Notes under the pieces: model-generated
Databases searched by the model: none
Told to the model about the DNA's origin: nothing
What the model saw: only the letters and a program-made list of their open reading frames with translations
Assembly (NCBI GenBank): GCA_029891345.1
Contig: CM056999.1
Coordinates: forward strand, 28,245,418-28,309,417
Direction of reading: 5' to 3'
From: Dryococelus australis
Taxonomy: Eukaryota > Arthropoda > Insecta > Phasmatodea > Phasmatidae
DNA: 64,000 nt
Shown here: in pieces, positions 13,202 to 23,403 of the stretch
How positions within the stretch are numbered: the stretch's first letter is position 1
Layout of the letters: every line of letters starts with the position of its first letter
Position numbers and translations under genes: made by a program

Positions 13202-13668
13202 TTCATGCAGTGGTTTGGCAGTTGTGGTAAACCCAGGTACAAATCAATGGTATAGGCGTGAGCACTTTTGAGGTCATAGTTACTTTTTCCTTCCAGCCAT
13301 ATTTTATCATTTAACCACCTTTTAAAATAAATATTGCCATGTGAGTAATAGACTGTAGGTCTATTACACCGCACTCTGAAGTTATCTAAGGCTAAAATAA
13401 AATATATTTTTCTATTCAAAATGAGAGCACTTTCAAAAGTGCCCAATTTACCATGAATAGCCTGTAGTAAGCGCATAAGCTCAGAAAACTCCACACTTTG
13501 GTTTTGTCAGTTGGTAGCTGCCATTCTCATAATGCTCTTCTTGTAGTCTTCAAATCCCCTGTGCCGCAGAAATAAATTTTTTTAGAAAGGTTTTGCTTCA
13601 TAGGAATCAATTTCAGGTTGACTGCAGCCACTTTCTGAAATGCAGATTCTAGGTGTGATAGGCTCTCA

Positions 13669-14190
13669 TTAAATGTTCATCCTGTGACAATGATATTGTC
13701 TTGGTAAATCTGACATGTCCACAGGGAGGACTTTCTTCATCAGATATGCGAATGTGGCAGGGGCATTACATAGCCCAACAAGCATAACTTTGAATTGCCA
13801 GGTTTCTTTCCTTTGGACACATAAAACAGTCTTCTTTTTGTCCTCTGGTGCTACCTCGCATTGCTGATGCCTGCTCTTCATGTCCAAAATAGAAAATAAT
13901 TGTGTACCTGTAAGGCTACTCAGTGTGTTGTCTATATGGCAAGTGGATAAGTCTTTGTCGCATTATTAAGCTGGTGGTAATCCACACAAAATCCCAGAGA
14001 GCAATCTGTCTTCTTAACAAGCATAATGGGAGAAGAACATGGACTAACTGATGGTTCTATAACATTTTACTCCTTCATTTCCTTCTGAATACCCTCAACC
14101 GCCTCATGTGAAGCTAGTGACAGTCTTCTTGGTGGTTGCTTTATGGGCCTGGCATCTCCTGTATCAATGTGATTGTGGGCTACATTAGTC
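13669..14190 (-). pseudogene. Gypsy reverse transcriptase remnant
   Basis: The frame opens with HIDTGDARPIKQPPRRLSLA, the classic gypsy start of reverse transcriptase, then NVIEPSVSPCSSPIMLVKKT and GFCVDYHQLNNATKTYPLA. After a frameshift it continues HQQCEVAPEDKKKTVLC and WQFKVMLVGLCNAPATFAYL, the palm block just before the catalytic YxDD. An in-frame stop interrupts the segment before NVIEP, and the YxDD motif itself is lost at about 13,680. The order and the near-consensus motifs make the assignment safe; the gene is dead. Confidence 0.9.
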
Positions 14191-14783
14191 CTTCCAAGGT
14201 CATTTGGTCCACATTAGAAGAAATCCCAACTTTTTTGTAGTAATTCATATACAGCCCTCTCATCACCAGTTGAGGTTTTTCCTTGTTGTTACTAGCAATT
14301 CCTACTGTTATCCTGGTGGAGGGTATTCAATATTTTGTGGTCTTGAAGCTTCAGGAATATTTGGGAGTATCTTGCAAACCGTTATTATGGCCCCCTCAAA
14401 ATGCTGAGTCTCCCATAATACAGAATTTTTTTTTTGTGTCATAACAGAAGTCAGGGTCATTACTGAAAATGTTTCACTATAGCATCATTACATGAATAGT
14501 TCTGTGCAAATTTTCATACCTGATTGTTAATAGGTGTTCTCTGGTTGTCATTAAGAGGTGAGAATGAATTAATATGTAACATTTTGCATCAAGTAAATTG
14601 TTGCATAAATATACATTGGTAGTTCATTTACTATGTCCATAATGATGGGTAGGGCAATTAGCTAAGCTCTTATTGTCCCATTTTTCAATCAATCCTAAAT
14701 TTGATTCATGAAGAAATTAATAAAAATGCAATGTGGAGGGTGATTTGGGCTCTTAAGATGAATAACATTGTTTAACAAAGTAA

Positions 14784-15182
14784 TCATTCTAACTGCAAAC
14801 GTGTAGAGTGTGAAGAGACCAAATTCCGTGCGATGGCAACATTGCCTGGCAGGGTGGCATCTTTCCTTACTGTTTCGCTTGGAAATTTTTCTTTACATCT
14901 GCCTGTAATGACAATTTCACTAGGAGTAGGTAGCACAGTAGGCTGACAGCAGATTACTGGGCAGCTAATTGGCAAGGACAAGTCCTGCCATGTTGACACC
15001 AACTCAGTACTGTCTACCCATAGTATTCCAAGTTGAGTATTAATACAGCGCTTCAGCTTACATAGTACATCAAGCTCCAAAAGGAAATCATCCTGTATTT
15101 CTGCTATATAAATATTATACTTTATGCTAGGGTCACGAAGCTTCAAGTTCGCCCTTCTCTTACCTAACTGATGTGGTCTCAC
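14784..15182 (-). pseudogene. Gypsy protease-region remnant
   Basis: A 132-codon frame. Its middle, with DDFLLELDVLCKLKRCINTQ followed by GILWV, matches the C-terminal half of gypsy aspartic proteases, where an ILGxDFL-type motif precedes a conserved CxID stretch. The catalytic D[ST]G triad would lie upstream of this frame and is not visible. The stretch after the protease (around CPVICCQPTVLPTPSEIV) corresponds to the linker before the reverse transcriptase. Non-functional. Confidence 0.65.
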
Positions 15183-15620
15183 CTGTTACTGTAGTTGATA
15201 GCATTGTTCTGTGCTGACAATGGGTGATCATGGAAGGGGGGAGGTTTGAAGGTGTCTTGTTTTACTACTGTCAGTCACCCCGTTGTCAACAACCATCTGG
15301 CAAGGAACATAATTCAGGCTCCCCTCCACTGATATGTCATCTGAATCCTGTTCCACCGAACATACCTCAAAACATTGGGACCTTACCTCTAGCAGTTACT
15401 GACCTGCTCCCCCCCCCCTTTTTTTAGATTGGTGTTTAAGAGTTTTCTGGATGTATTTTGCTCTCGCTGCCTACTTTCCGCTGCTGCTTACGCTGGTTCT
15501 TGTGGGCAGTAGGCTCTCGGGGTGCTTGACTCTTCACATGACCAACACTTGGGCATTTTGGGTGGGTATGCAGTGAAGCTCAGTAGCACTGACATAATGT
15601 CTGCAACTCCTTCAGGGTCT

Positions 15621-16899
15621 TCTTGATGTTGTCATTGTCATCACTTCTCACACCACAGAAGAAAGGAGGGGGGATGGGTATATACCACAGAGAAAAAAAG
15701 CATACATCTGAAGAAGTTAATGTGGAAGGGAGAAAAAAATGACTAAGGCCGGTATTCCAGAACATTTTTATTATAAGGGTTTTGGTACAGCTCAAGTTAT
15801 ACCCAGGTCTTACCAGTATTCCAGAACATTATAATGGCAGCTAAGGCCTTAGTTAAGCCATTTCTGAAAGCGTAATCTTACGGCTCCGATTTTGGTTATT
15901 TATCCTTTGCGCAAACGAAACCTACTCATGCGCATAATACATAATTTTGCCAGAGCCGGGTAGCATGACGAACATCTATAAACAATATCATACTTCCAAG
16001 ATGCGATGTACTTATTTATCTAAAAATTAGGAAACCAGCACTATTTAGTTGTTTTGCAAATAAGAGTTAAAGCCGGCAAGAATACTGAGTAATATGTACA
16101 ACATGTTTTAAAAACCTTCATTAGAAACAACGCAAAACACTTAATCGATAAAGGGATATATACATATATTGTTTATTCAGCCCCACAAAATGTGTGTCAC
16201 GTTAGTGGAACTGGTATCATGTCCTACTACCACTCACAAATTTTGGGTTTGAAGACCTTAACGGCAAAAGAAAATAGTATAGTGTGTATGCAAATTTTTT
16301 GTCGCTACACCTTAGTGGCAGGATGAATTAGGACATTAGTATGACTGACAACATGGCTTGTTGACTTGACGCTGGTGGCTAGGAGTACCTTTTACCCCGT
16401 GTGAAACTCATAATTACGTTACAAATGTAGTATACGTTGTGTTTTAAACTATTTACATGAGTTACAAAGTTGTGTTTCTAACGTTTGATGTTTCAGTGGA
16501 GGCTTAGTTCAGCATGTGTCATGGCAATTGAAAAAGTGATGTGAAGGCGTACAAAATGGTGTTTACCCATGGAGTAGTCTTTAGTTTCATACGTGACAGT
16601 GAAAACTGCAGCAACAACATTTACATCCATGAACAGCTGTTTTGACTGTAGTCATTTTTTAAAGGTCACACATGTATGTGTATATCACAACTTTTTAACG
16701 TTTCCCTGCAAATTTGAAACGCAATGAATTAATTTGCCTTGTCTCATCTGTGATTTGTACATTTGCCGCGGCTCAACAATTTGCAAAAATGCGGAATTAC
16801 AGCCAGTAAAACTCTTGAAATAATACCACAATAAAACTGACAACGTATGCAGTACAAAGGGAAATGTGTGTTTCTGGGGACAATTAATACTGCATATAT
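15621..16899. other. Non-coding stretch between retroelements
   Basis: No gene is recognised. The 14-base sequence TATTCCAGAACATT occurs twice about 67 bp apart (about 15,752 and 15,819). Short overlapping minus-strand frames at 16,685-16,992 resemble nothing known. Confidence 0.45.
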
Positions 16900-17129
16900 T
16901 GTTGGACATAAACACAGGTGTGAGGCACAAAAGATTGAACTTAGTCTATCCATATAGTGCATGTTATATATGATATTGTACCCATTATGCAACTGTGTGC
17001 GTCAGTCGAAGGTAGAGATGAGAGAGATGTGCAATGGTGTTATGTGTAATGATGAGTTAAATTAATTAATGCAATGTTTTTCAAATGCGACAAGTGTTAA
17101 TATGACCAGTTGTTTGCCTAATCTAAACA
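16900..17129 (+). repeat. 5' LTR of copia copy 1
   Basis: It starts TGTTGGACATAAACACAGG and ends CCTAATCTAAACA (about 230 bp). It contains GTGTGAGGCACAAAAGATTG, also present in the 3' LTR. Relative to the 3' LTR it carries about 35 extra bases after CTATCC (containing GCATGTTATATATGATATTG) and lacks a duplicated GGTAGAGAT-like stretch. Confidence 0.93.
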
Positions 17130-17144
17130 GGTTATAGGCCGAGG
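17130..17144 (+). other. Copia primer-binding site
   Basis: GGTTATAGGCCGAGG directly follows the 5' LTR. Drosophila copia-type elements prime from an internal fragment of initiator-Met tRNA with a site close to GGTTATGGGCCCAG; this differs from it at a few positions. The equivalent site in copy 2 reads GTTATGGACTCCGG on the minus strand. Confidence 0.7.
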
Positions 17145-17200
17145 ACATTTTGAAAAGTGTGTATGCAGTTATGAGTGCACGCCCATGCTTGATTATAAAG

Positions 17201-18070
17201 ATGGCGAATCACGATGAACCAGAATATGGGAGCAACATTCTGAGGCTGACCCGAAAAAATATTTTGCTTGGAGGGTAAGGGCGAAAGTGGAACTTATTCA
17301 ATCAAACTGTTGGAATGCAATTGAACCTGGCTTCATGGAAACACTTAACACTGACCAAGAAAAAATGAATAGAAAGGCTTTCTCCTTTTTGTACAAAAAT
17401 GTATCAGACACGTATTTGAACAATACTGCTGAGTGCTTACATGCAAAAGAAGCTTAGAAGATTCTCGCCAACATCCACACAAAGGTTAGTTTCCTCCAAG
17501 GACTGCGATTACTTAAAACTCTGTTCCTTATATCCAAAGGGGACAGAGAAGAACTCCACGACTATGTCGCCCGAGTTCAAAACCAGTATCAGAAAGTGAA
17601 ATCAGCTGGTTGGAATTATACTGATAAGCAGACCGCTGGCTTGATCCTGCTTGGCCTACGATGGGATAAATATGGTTCTCTGGTCGAAGAGTTGGGAAAG
17701 GAGGCAAACCTTTCCATCAGACTGGTGAAGGATAGGCTTTTAGAAGAGGGAAATGAGGACCGTGATGAGGGCGAAATACAAGCACTTGCGGTCAGGGCGA
17801 GTAGTCACAGAGGAAGTGGTCACCGGTTGAGAGGCTGTGGGCGTGGGAGAAGGCAATATTCTGAGAAGACTGAAAACTTGGAGAAACCACTAGGGGTGCC
17901 AAAGCCCGAGCTTCAATCAGTAAAGAAATACTACAAATACATTGAATAGGGCCACATTGCAAAGTTCTGCGACAAGGTTAAGTGTTTCAGGTGCAGTATG
18001 AATGAGCATTGAGCGAGTGACTGCAAGGAAGAAGTGCAGACCAAAATATCTGAAACTTCAGGTGACTGAC
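17201..18070 (+). pseudogene. Copia gag with two zinc knuckles
   Basis: It begins at an ATG giving MANHDEPEYGSNI, matching MANHNEPEYMSNI of copy 2. After an early frameshift it reads AKVELIQSNCWNAIEPGF and NTDQEKMNRKAFSFLYKNVS, the UBN2/copia-type gag domain. A 117-codon frame at 17,596-17,949 continues the capsid (NYTDKQTAGLILLGLRWDKY). Two CCHC knuckles follow: the first is damaged (Cys to Tyr, with a stop: YKYIE, stop, GHIAKFC), the second reads CFRCSMNEH, stop, ASDC. The knuckles bind nucleic acid in the virus-like particle of active relatives. At least three stops make this copy non-functional. Confidence 0.85.
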
Positions 18071-18096
18071 AAAGAGATAGGAAGCAGAAATACAAA

Positions 18097-18500
18097 GTGT
18101 TAGTAAGTACATGTGAACTAATTTCTAATAAGAAGGAAGCTGTATGTTGGATGGTGGACTTCGCTGCTACAGATCACATTGCAAACAAAAGGGAATTGTT
18201 TGTGAATCTCAAGGTCTGTCAGGGTAAATTAACTAGGGGAAAGGTATGGCAGAAGTTAAGGGATGTGGTGCTGTTGAAGTTAAGGTTGCAGACGAGTGTG
18301 GTGGATGGATACGGACTATTTTGAATGTCTTATATGTGCCTGATTTTTTATTTAATTTAATGTCCGTAAGCAAAATAGTGGCAAAATGAGTTAATATTGA
18401 GATGAATGGTAAGGAAACCCTATGTTATGATGGGGAAGAAGTTCTATTCAAAGCGCCCTTATCAAATGGCTTGTATATGTTGTATGTGTAACAGGCAACA
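18097..18500 (+). pseudogene. Copia protease region
   Basis: The protease block reads CWMVDFAATDHIANKRELF. Copia proteases normally have W-x-x-DSGAT-x-H-x; here the catalytic triplet is DFA, and in copy 2 (43,076 downward) it is DSA, so the usual Gly is Ala in both. The later block NVLYVPDFLFNLMSVSK is the conserved VLYVP-x-x-x-x-NLLS motif that follows copia proteases. A frame change near 18,240-18,325 separates the two. Confidence 0.8.
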
Positions 18501-18516
18501 AGGTGTGTGGTAAACA

Positions 18517-19690
18517 TTGCGAACAGTGCCAGTGATTGTGTGGAGGTTGGGGATGGCACTGCACTTGAGCGTTTCGCTGTGGCATCAGAGATTTGGCCAC
18601 CTGATCAAAGCCTCACTTAAGAAAATACAGGATCTGGTCGTTGAAGGCAAAATGCACGAGCCATGTGAAGTCTGCACCAAGGGGAAGATGACCAAGATAG
18701 GTTTTCCCAAGCCTAGTGAGAGAAGGTCTAAACAATCACTGGATTTGATCCACTTGGACCTAATGGGAAGGCTGCCACTGTCAATCGGAAAAGCAAAATA
18801 CATGTTAACCTTAATTGAGGACTACTCCAGGCATTTGACCGTAAGATTTATAGGTGCCTAAAGTAACGTTTTTACAATTTTGAAGGACTACCAAAGAGAA
18901 GTTGAACTGCTGCATAGAACCAATATGAAAGCAATACAGACTGAAAGGGGCGGCGAGTACTGCAGCATGGAAGAGACGCATCTGAAGGAGCATGGAATAG
19001 TGCATCGGATAACGGTCGCAAGTTCACACCAGCAAAATAGCATTGCAGAGCAAGGAAATAGGACAATAGTGAATTCTGGCAGATGCATGCAGATTGAATC
19101 AGGTTTGCCAAAGACCTTCTGGATGGAAGCAGCAAACAGTGGCGTTTGTTAGGAACTTGTGTCCGTCACGTGCCATTGACTTTTGTATACTGATGAAGCT
19201 GCGGAAAGGGGAGGTCAAGACAACTGTGTTTGATTTTCTGAAAGTGTTTGGATGTAAGGCATATATGTATGCTGATGGTAAAGGTAAGTTTGATTGTAAA
19301 GGGGTTGAATGTATATTTATAGGATATGAGGCAAACATTCTTGAGTTAAAGAAATTCAAGATTGCCCACAATGTTATTTTTCAGGAGGATAAGTTACCCT
19401 TTAGGATTCAGAACAAGGTTAGTGTGAGATATATTGTAAATATTGAGTGTAACTGTGATCTCCTTGATGTAGAGGGCGTGAATGTGGGAGTTGAAAACGA
19501 GACTGCACTGGGTATAGAGAATTGTAGTAACTCTTACAACACTGTATCAGAGAATAATGAACCACTTGCAAGACTGGGGAAAGAAACTGTGTCTCAAGTA
19601 GTCTCTCATAGGTTAGGTGATCTTGAAAACCACACCTTATCAGAGGATGATGAGCCATTTTATGGGGGTGGGGATGGGGGGGATTAGTCA
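18517..19690 (+). pseudogene. Copia integrase
   Basis: It starts with the HHCC domain (LWHQRFGHL, then CEVCTKGK), followed by the core with LDLIHLDLMGRLPLSIGKAK (first catalytic Asp). After a stop at about 18,860 a second frame gives AIQTERGGEYCSMEE, where the expected second catalytic Asp (usually TDxGGEY) is Glu, and SSHQQNSIAEQGNRTIVNSG with the catalytic Glu in AEQ. A 197-codon frame (19,094-19,687) covers the C-terminal part, with FLKVFGCKAYMYADGKGKFD and GVECIFIGYE, typical of copia integrase tails. Frameshifts split it in three. Confidence 0.9.
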
Positions 19691-19789
19691 GAATCCCAGG
19701 TCTGGAGATCTGCTAGTTTACGGGATAAAAGTCAAGGAGTCCCTTCTTGTTTGTGCACGTGTTTAACTGTTTCTGATAAGGGCTGTTGT

Positions 19790-20376
19790 CACGCGCCAAA
19801 GAATTTGGAGGAAGCACTGCATGGTGAGAATGCTGACAGATGGTGAATGGCCATGGATGAGGAGATGGAGAACCTGTTGGGCATAAATACTTACCAGATC
19901 GTGGACAGACCTCAAGAAAAATGTCTTGGGATGCAAATGGTACTAAAACTGAAGAAGAGTTCTGATGGGAGCATTCGTAGACACAAAGTATGATTAGTAG
20001 ATCGTGGCTTTTCACAGGTCCCAGGGGTGGATTTCAGTGAGACATATGCTCTGGTAGTCAAAAAGAAGACCATCCGTTTCCTTATAGCACTGTCTATGTA
20101 AGTAGGGTTGGTGAGAGAGTATCTTGACATTTCGGGTGCATATCTAAATGGGTCCCTTTCTGAGGAAATTTGTATGGAACAACCACCCATGTACCAGCAA
20201 GGGGGAAACTATATAGTATGTAAATTGCTGAAAAGTCTTTATGGCTTAAAGCAAAGTGGGAAAGAATGGCACGACATGCTCAACATGTTGCGGGGCTGGA
20301 GTCTAAAAAGACCGAAAAAGGATCTGTGTGTATACGTAAGCGACTGTAGAGAGCTTGTTGTTTTTTGTGTAGTCTA
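19790..20376 (+). pseudogene. Copia reverse transcriptase, N-terminal half
   Basis: It reads WAMDEEMENL-like sequence in a shifting frame, then GVDFSETYALVVKKKTIRFL and, after a stop, REYLDISGAYLNGSLSEEIC, MEQPPMYQ and VCKLLKSLYGLKQSGKEWHD. These are the copia blocks D-V-x-x-A-[YF]-LNG (first catalytic Asp, here in LDISGAYLNG), M-x-QP and K-L-x-KSLYGLKQ-x-x-R-x-W. The frame runs to FCVVY at the edge of the catalytic YVDD, where it is cut by the insertion starting at about 20,377. Confidence 0.9.
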
Positions 20377-22177
20377 TTCCCCACTGGAAGCAACTTTCTC
20401 GGAGCGCTGCTAAATATCTACTTGCAGGCCTGTTTCGTAACCTTCCGCCAAATGTAAACAAATATTGCCATGTGACTGCCATGTAGCATCTCTCAAAATC
20501 AATGTTTACATGCCATTGTTTGTTTACATGTGTTCGTATACATTCGTTACACCTAAACAGAGACATTGAAATGTGACTTCTACTTTTATACCTGTCAAAT
20601 GTGTTGTTTACTGTTTACAACTTTTCAAAGAATTCTGTCGTAGGTCTATTTCAAAAACCATTTGGTACGAATATTCACAGTTTAGGCCAATAACATTATT
20701 TTAGTCAGCTTTATGACATTTAAAAAATGCCTGAATTGACGATAGTTCTTACAGTTGTTACATTAACATATTTGTTTTCCATGACATAGCACATTATACG
20801 TAATGCACGTTAATATTTTGCAGTGTGTAGTACTAAACTTTTTGTTATTGATATGTGTTGGGTTATTTCTTTAAAAGGACGGCCTCAGTTTGAATAACGA
20901 AGGAATAACTAGTCCAACGAAAAGAGACATTAAAATCAAGCAGGCAACTTGTCACTCATTTTTTGTCATACAAACTTAAAATATAATGGTGAACATGCAC
21001 ACAAATAAGCCTACCGTAACTTTTATTCAGCTCATATTTATATGTATTGCTACTTACTGTGTATTAGGTGTATTGAAATTTATTGGGGCTGGGCTTGTTT
21101 ATTTTGTTGGGATTAGTGGTAAATTACGTTACACGACTGTGTTTCAAACACCTGGGTCAAAGGTACAACGTTGTGATAAATAAACAGATGTGGATATAAT
21201 AAATAACTTTGTCATAAAAACAGTTCACATTTATAACTTATAAATTGTTCACATCAAATATTTGAAATCACGCACATACACAGATCCAGCATAACGATCA
21301 TCACGTAGCAACGCCACGCTATTTCACACACAGCGACTAATGAAACACACTGTAACAGTATATTTATTACTGCTGCGGAAACACAGATTTATCACTACGT
21401 CGTAACTTGCTTAGGTAGGTTTAAAAAACGCGTCTACAAACGTTATGTGGTAGTTTGAAGTATTTTTCAGAGTAAGTATAATTTACTCATTGTTTGGTAA
21501 CAAAGCAACACGCCATGTCATGGCCCGCCACAAATTATATTAAAATAAGTATTCAAACATTAAAATATCTTTTCAGTTGTAAATTACAAATTCGAAAAAC
21601 ATTATTTTGCTCTAATAAGTATGAAATATGCTAGAATTGAAAATATGTATAATTTTAATGCTTATTAGCGAAATGAAACTTCCCAAGTGTGAAAGAGAGA
21701 GACAGAGGGAGAGAGCGCGACAAGCCTCGCTCAGCACAGTGGCTTTCTCGCTCGATAAAACAACACCGTACCATTATGGCCTACTCACAATATTTTCCGC
21801 TATTGTTTTAAACTGTAAAAAATGAGACATGTTGCCATTGGGACTACCTAAATATTTAAATAGGCACCATTTAATTTACAAATAGTATACTAAAAAACTA
21901 AGTTAAAATAATGTTTTAACTGTGAACTATTTCTTACCAGCCGTTGCCAACACGTCGCTGCTCTCGCTGTTGTTAATTCATATTTAAAAAGAAATAAATA
22001 TTACAAGTTATAGAAGATATTAAGGTAAAGTTTCATTTATTCAATAAGACAGTACTCTAAACTTAACCACAGTGTTATATATTTGTGGAATACAAGTTAT
22101 TGAAAAAACAGGTTGACATGTTATGTCTCGAGTGTTTTTTCAAAGGTTGATTTTTATAAGTCGCTCCCTATTGGGAA
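20377..22177. mobile_element. 1.8 kb non-coding insertion in the copia catalytic motif
   Basis: The copia frame stops at codon Y of YVDD and resumes at VGDLSMFG about 1.8 kb later, so this segment is a later insertion. Its ends read TTCCCCACTGGAAGCAACTT and, reverse-complemented, TTCCCAATAGGGAGCGACTT: 15 of 20 positions agree, an imperfect terminal inverted repeat. Next to the right end, on the reverse strand, is AATCAACCTTTGAAAAAA, shared with the small element at 5916. The interior is AT-rich, without a transposase, and contains short inverted TGTAAACAAA/TTTGTTTACA motifs near 20,455-20,530. The target duplication is unclear (CTAT on the left, ACTATAT on the right). Probably a non-autonomous DNA transposon. 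Confidence 0.7.
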
Positions 22178-23120
22178 CGGACTATATGTTGGTGATCTAA
22201 GCATGTTTGGGTCATGGGAGAAAGTAGAATGGGTAAAGTCCTGTCTGGCCGATACCTTTCAGGTGAAGGCAATGGGAGAAATGACATCTTTTCTGTCTGT
22301 GAACATTTTTTCAGATGGTGACTCTGTCATGCTAGACAACACACATTATATTGACCAGTTGCTAAGTTATTTTGAAATGTCAGGTGCACGAGGGAAATCA
22401 TTTCTGGTGGACATTAACCAAATTGATGGGACGGGGGAAAGATTCGAAAGTTTTGGTGGAAGGTTGTGTCGCATGTCAGTTGGTAGTTTATTCCACCTTT
22501 CGCAGACAACTAGGCCTGACATCAGCTTTGCAGTCTGCAGGGCCAGCCAAAAATACAAGAACCCAACAGTTCAGGACTGGCTTGACATCAAACATATGTT
22601 GCAATATTTGAAGCAAACTAAGAGCTGGAGATTAAAGTTTGCAAGACAAGGATCGGCTGATTTTTACAGTGATGCGGACTTGGCGAATGACCGTAGTGTC
22701 AGAAAATCTATCACTGGGGTCGTTGCAGCCTTGGGTGGGGGTGCAATAATTTGGTTGTCAAGGAAACACAGGTGTGGGCTGATTCCACAGCTGTAGCAGA
22801 GTACTACACAATTTATGAGGCCACAAAGGAGGCTAGGTGGTTGTCACAGTTTTTGTTAGAACTTGGACAGGAGGGGCTTGCACCTGTTCCCTCCCAAATC
22901 TGCTCAGACAGTGAAACAGTCATTTCCATGAGCAAGGCTTGGGAGGTGACAGAGAGCACAAAGCACATTGACATAAAATATTGTTTTGTAAGAGATATGT
23001 CAGAAAAGGGGAAGATAAAAGTACATCATATGTCGGGTAGAGAGAACTGAACTGATTTGTTAACAAAAGCCTTAAATGCTGTTCGCACAAAATACTTGCC
23101 TAGGAAGCTAAATATAATGT
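22178..23120 (+). pseudogene. Copia reverse transcriptase C-terminal half and RNase H
   Basis: It resumes at YVGDLSMFGS, where YVDD has become YVGD and lost a catalytic Asp. It continues VKAMGEMTSFLSVNIF, LCRMSVGSLFHLSQTTRPDI and AVCRASQKYKNPT, the usual thumb blocks. RNase H follows with GSADFYSDADLANDRSVRKS and TGVVAALGGGAIIWLSRKH; after a frameshift come DSTAVAEYYTIYEATKEARW, ICSDSETVISMSK and KHIDIKYCFVRD. All are near-consensus copia RNase H. It ends near 23,120, about 50 bp before the polypurine tract. Confidence 0.92.
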
Positions 23121-23168
23121 GTTTTCCATAATGTTTTTGGGTGTACAATAACTCAAAAATTGTGCCTC

Positions 23169-23177
23169 AAGGGGAAG
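23169..23177 (+). other. Copia polypurine tract
   Basis: AAGGGGAAG lies immediately before the 3' LTR. It is the plus-strand primer of LTR elements. The same tract is present next to the LTR of copy 2 (TTCCCCTTG on the plus strand at 30,210-30,218). Confidence 0.8.
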
Positions 23178-23403
23178 TGTTGGACATAAATATACACAGG
23201 TGTGAGGCACAAAAGATTGAACTTAGTATATCCATCACGCAACTGTGTGCGCGTCAGTCAAAGGTAGAGATGGTAGAGATGAGTTGAAATGAGAGAGATG
23301 TGCAATGGTGTTATGTGTAATGATGTTGAGTTAAATAAATGATTGCAATGTTTTTCAAACATGACAAGTGTTAATATGGCCAGTCGTTTGCCTAACCTAA
23401 ACA
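23178..23403 (+). repeat. 3' LTR of copia copy 1
   Basis: It starts TGTTGGACATAAATATACAC and ends CCTAACCTAAACA. It is alignable with the 5' LTR over its whole length apart from short indels. The base differences by eye show that the element is not a recent insertion. Confidence 0.92.

Larger units (their letters stand above)
12790..15620 (-). mobile_element. Decayed Ty3/gypsy retrotransposon, pol region
   Basis: On the minus strand the pieces occur in the canonical Ty3/gypsy order: possible zinc-knuckle remnant (about 15,600-15,530), protease-linked region (15,182-14,784), reverse transcriptase (about 14,190-13,669) and RNase H (13,201-12,806). No integrase follows and no LTR pair could be identified, so both ends are probably truncated or too diverged to see. 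All domains carry stops or frameshifts. It differs from the gypsy elements at 26 kb and 57.6 kb in every domain that can be compared. Confidence 0.85.
16900..23403 (+). mobile_element. Ty1/copia LTR retrotransposon (copy 1)
   Basis: A 6.5 kb element bounded by two LTRs that both begin TGTTGGACATAAA and end CTAAACA. Just inside the 5' LTR is a primer-binding site, and just before the 3' LTR is a polypurine tract. Between them, in copia order, are gag with two zinc knuckles, protease, integrase, reverse transcriptase and RNase H. Integrase ahead of reverse transcriptase places it in Ty1/copia. Removing the 1.8 kb insertion at 20,377-22,177 leaves about 4.7 kb, normal for the superfamily. Stops and frameshifts are scattered through the coding region. 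I found no clear target-site duplication. A second copy lies on the minus strand at 29,937-44,322. Confidence 0.95.
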
